From Xanthostigma xanthostigma (Eukaryota > Arthropoda > Insecta > Raphidioptera > Raphidiidae), in the NCBI GenBank assembly GCA_963575645.1, contig OY754464.1, positions 6,572,001 through 6,636,000 on the forward strand: a stretch of DNA of 64,000 nucleotides, read 5' to 3'. The position numbers and the translations under genes were made by a program. The notes under the pieces are model-generated. The model was not told where the DNA came from, ran no database searches, and was given only the letters and a program-made list of their open reading frames with translations. Below, one piece after another: positions 63,856-64,000 of this stretch (positions are counted from its first letter, which is position 1; each line of letters begins with the position of its first letter).

Positions 63856-64000
63856 GAAATTAGACAGGACCCCTACATTTGGTCATTACAGTCGACATGT
63901 TATACCTGATGGTATGATCGATTTATACTGTACCTACTTTTAATAAATTGACGCTAACCTCAAAATATTGTTATTTTTCTCTTTCAGTGGCATTTTTTAA
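63856..64000 (+). repeat. Direct repeat D1, right copy (runs off the window)
   Basis: Same sequence and orientation as 59012-59153 (GGTCATTACAGTCGACATGT is identical). It starts just after the Helitron helicase stop codon and continues to the window end, so its full length is unknown. Confidence 0.85.

Overview
The window is eukaryotic nuclear DNA and most likely comes from an insect. It is AT-rich and gene-poor, with spliceosomal introns, tRNA-derived SINEs and very many short DNA transposons. The four protein-coding genes are all animal-type, and the two best recognised families match insect members (a 353-residue PKA catalytic subunit ending FAEF and a lysosomal cathepsin D). I cannot fix the order from the sequence alone.

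Genes. (1) 13215-14276, minus: a complete, intron-free PKA catalytic subunit (Pka-C1). (2) 21019-23825, plus: a three-exon gene for a 115-residue acidic/basic disordered protein, prothymosin-like in composition. (3) 28742-35420, minus: a complete six-exon cathepsin D of 386 residues. Its second intron reads correctly only as a GC-AG intron. (4) 45351-56381, minus: the C-terminal 1514 residues of a PHRF1/SCAF1-type SR protein, made of one 4.2 kb exon and three small 3' exons. Its 5' exons, where a RING and PHD finger would be expected, are not seen and probably lie beyond 64000.

Layout. 1-13 kb is a repeat field (Helitron fragment, tRNA-Lys-like sequence, inverted-repeat elements, tandem non-LTR-like tails) ending at the 3' flank of Pka-C1. 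14.3-21 kb is intergenic with a SINE and one short element. 21-26 kb holds the disordered-protein gene and a large hairpin. 26-28.7 kb has a hAT-type and a PIF/Harbinger-type element. 28.7-35.4 kb is cathD, with introns largely built from transposons. 35.4-45.3 kb is a dense cluster of non-autonomous elements. 45.3-56.4 kb is the PHRF1-type gene. 56.4-64 kb is repeats, including a complete small Helitron, a three-level nested mosaic and a broken Helitron helicase fragment at the right edge.

The genes do not form a pathway or operon; each is an independent housekeeping-type gene. The main unusual content is the transposon archaeology. Several insertions have readable target-site duplications. 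Some families have both an empty and a filled copy in the window, which gives the order of insertion directly. Two further points deserve a look: a hAT-type element in the last PHRF1 intron packed with TATCGATA palindromes, and a 390-bp foldback carrying a hammerhead-ribozyme-like core in both arms. I found no CRISPR array, prokaryotic operon or convincing new enzymatic system.
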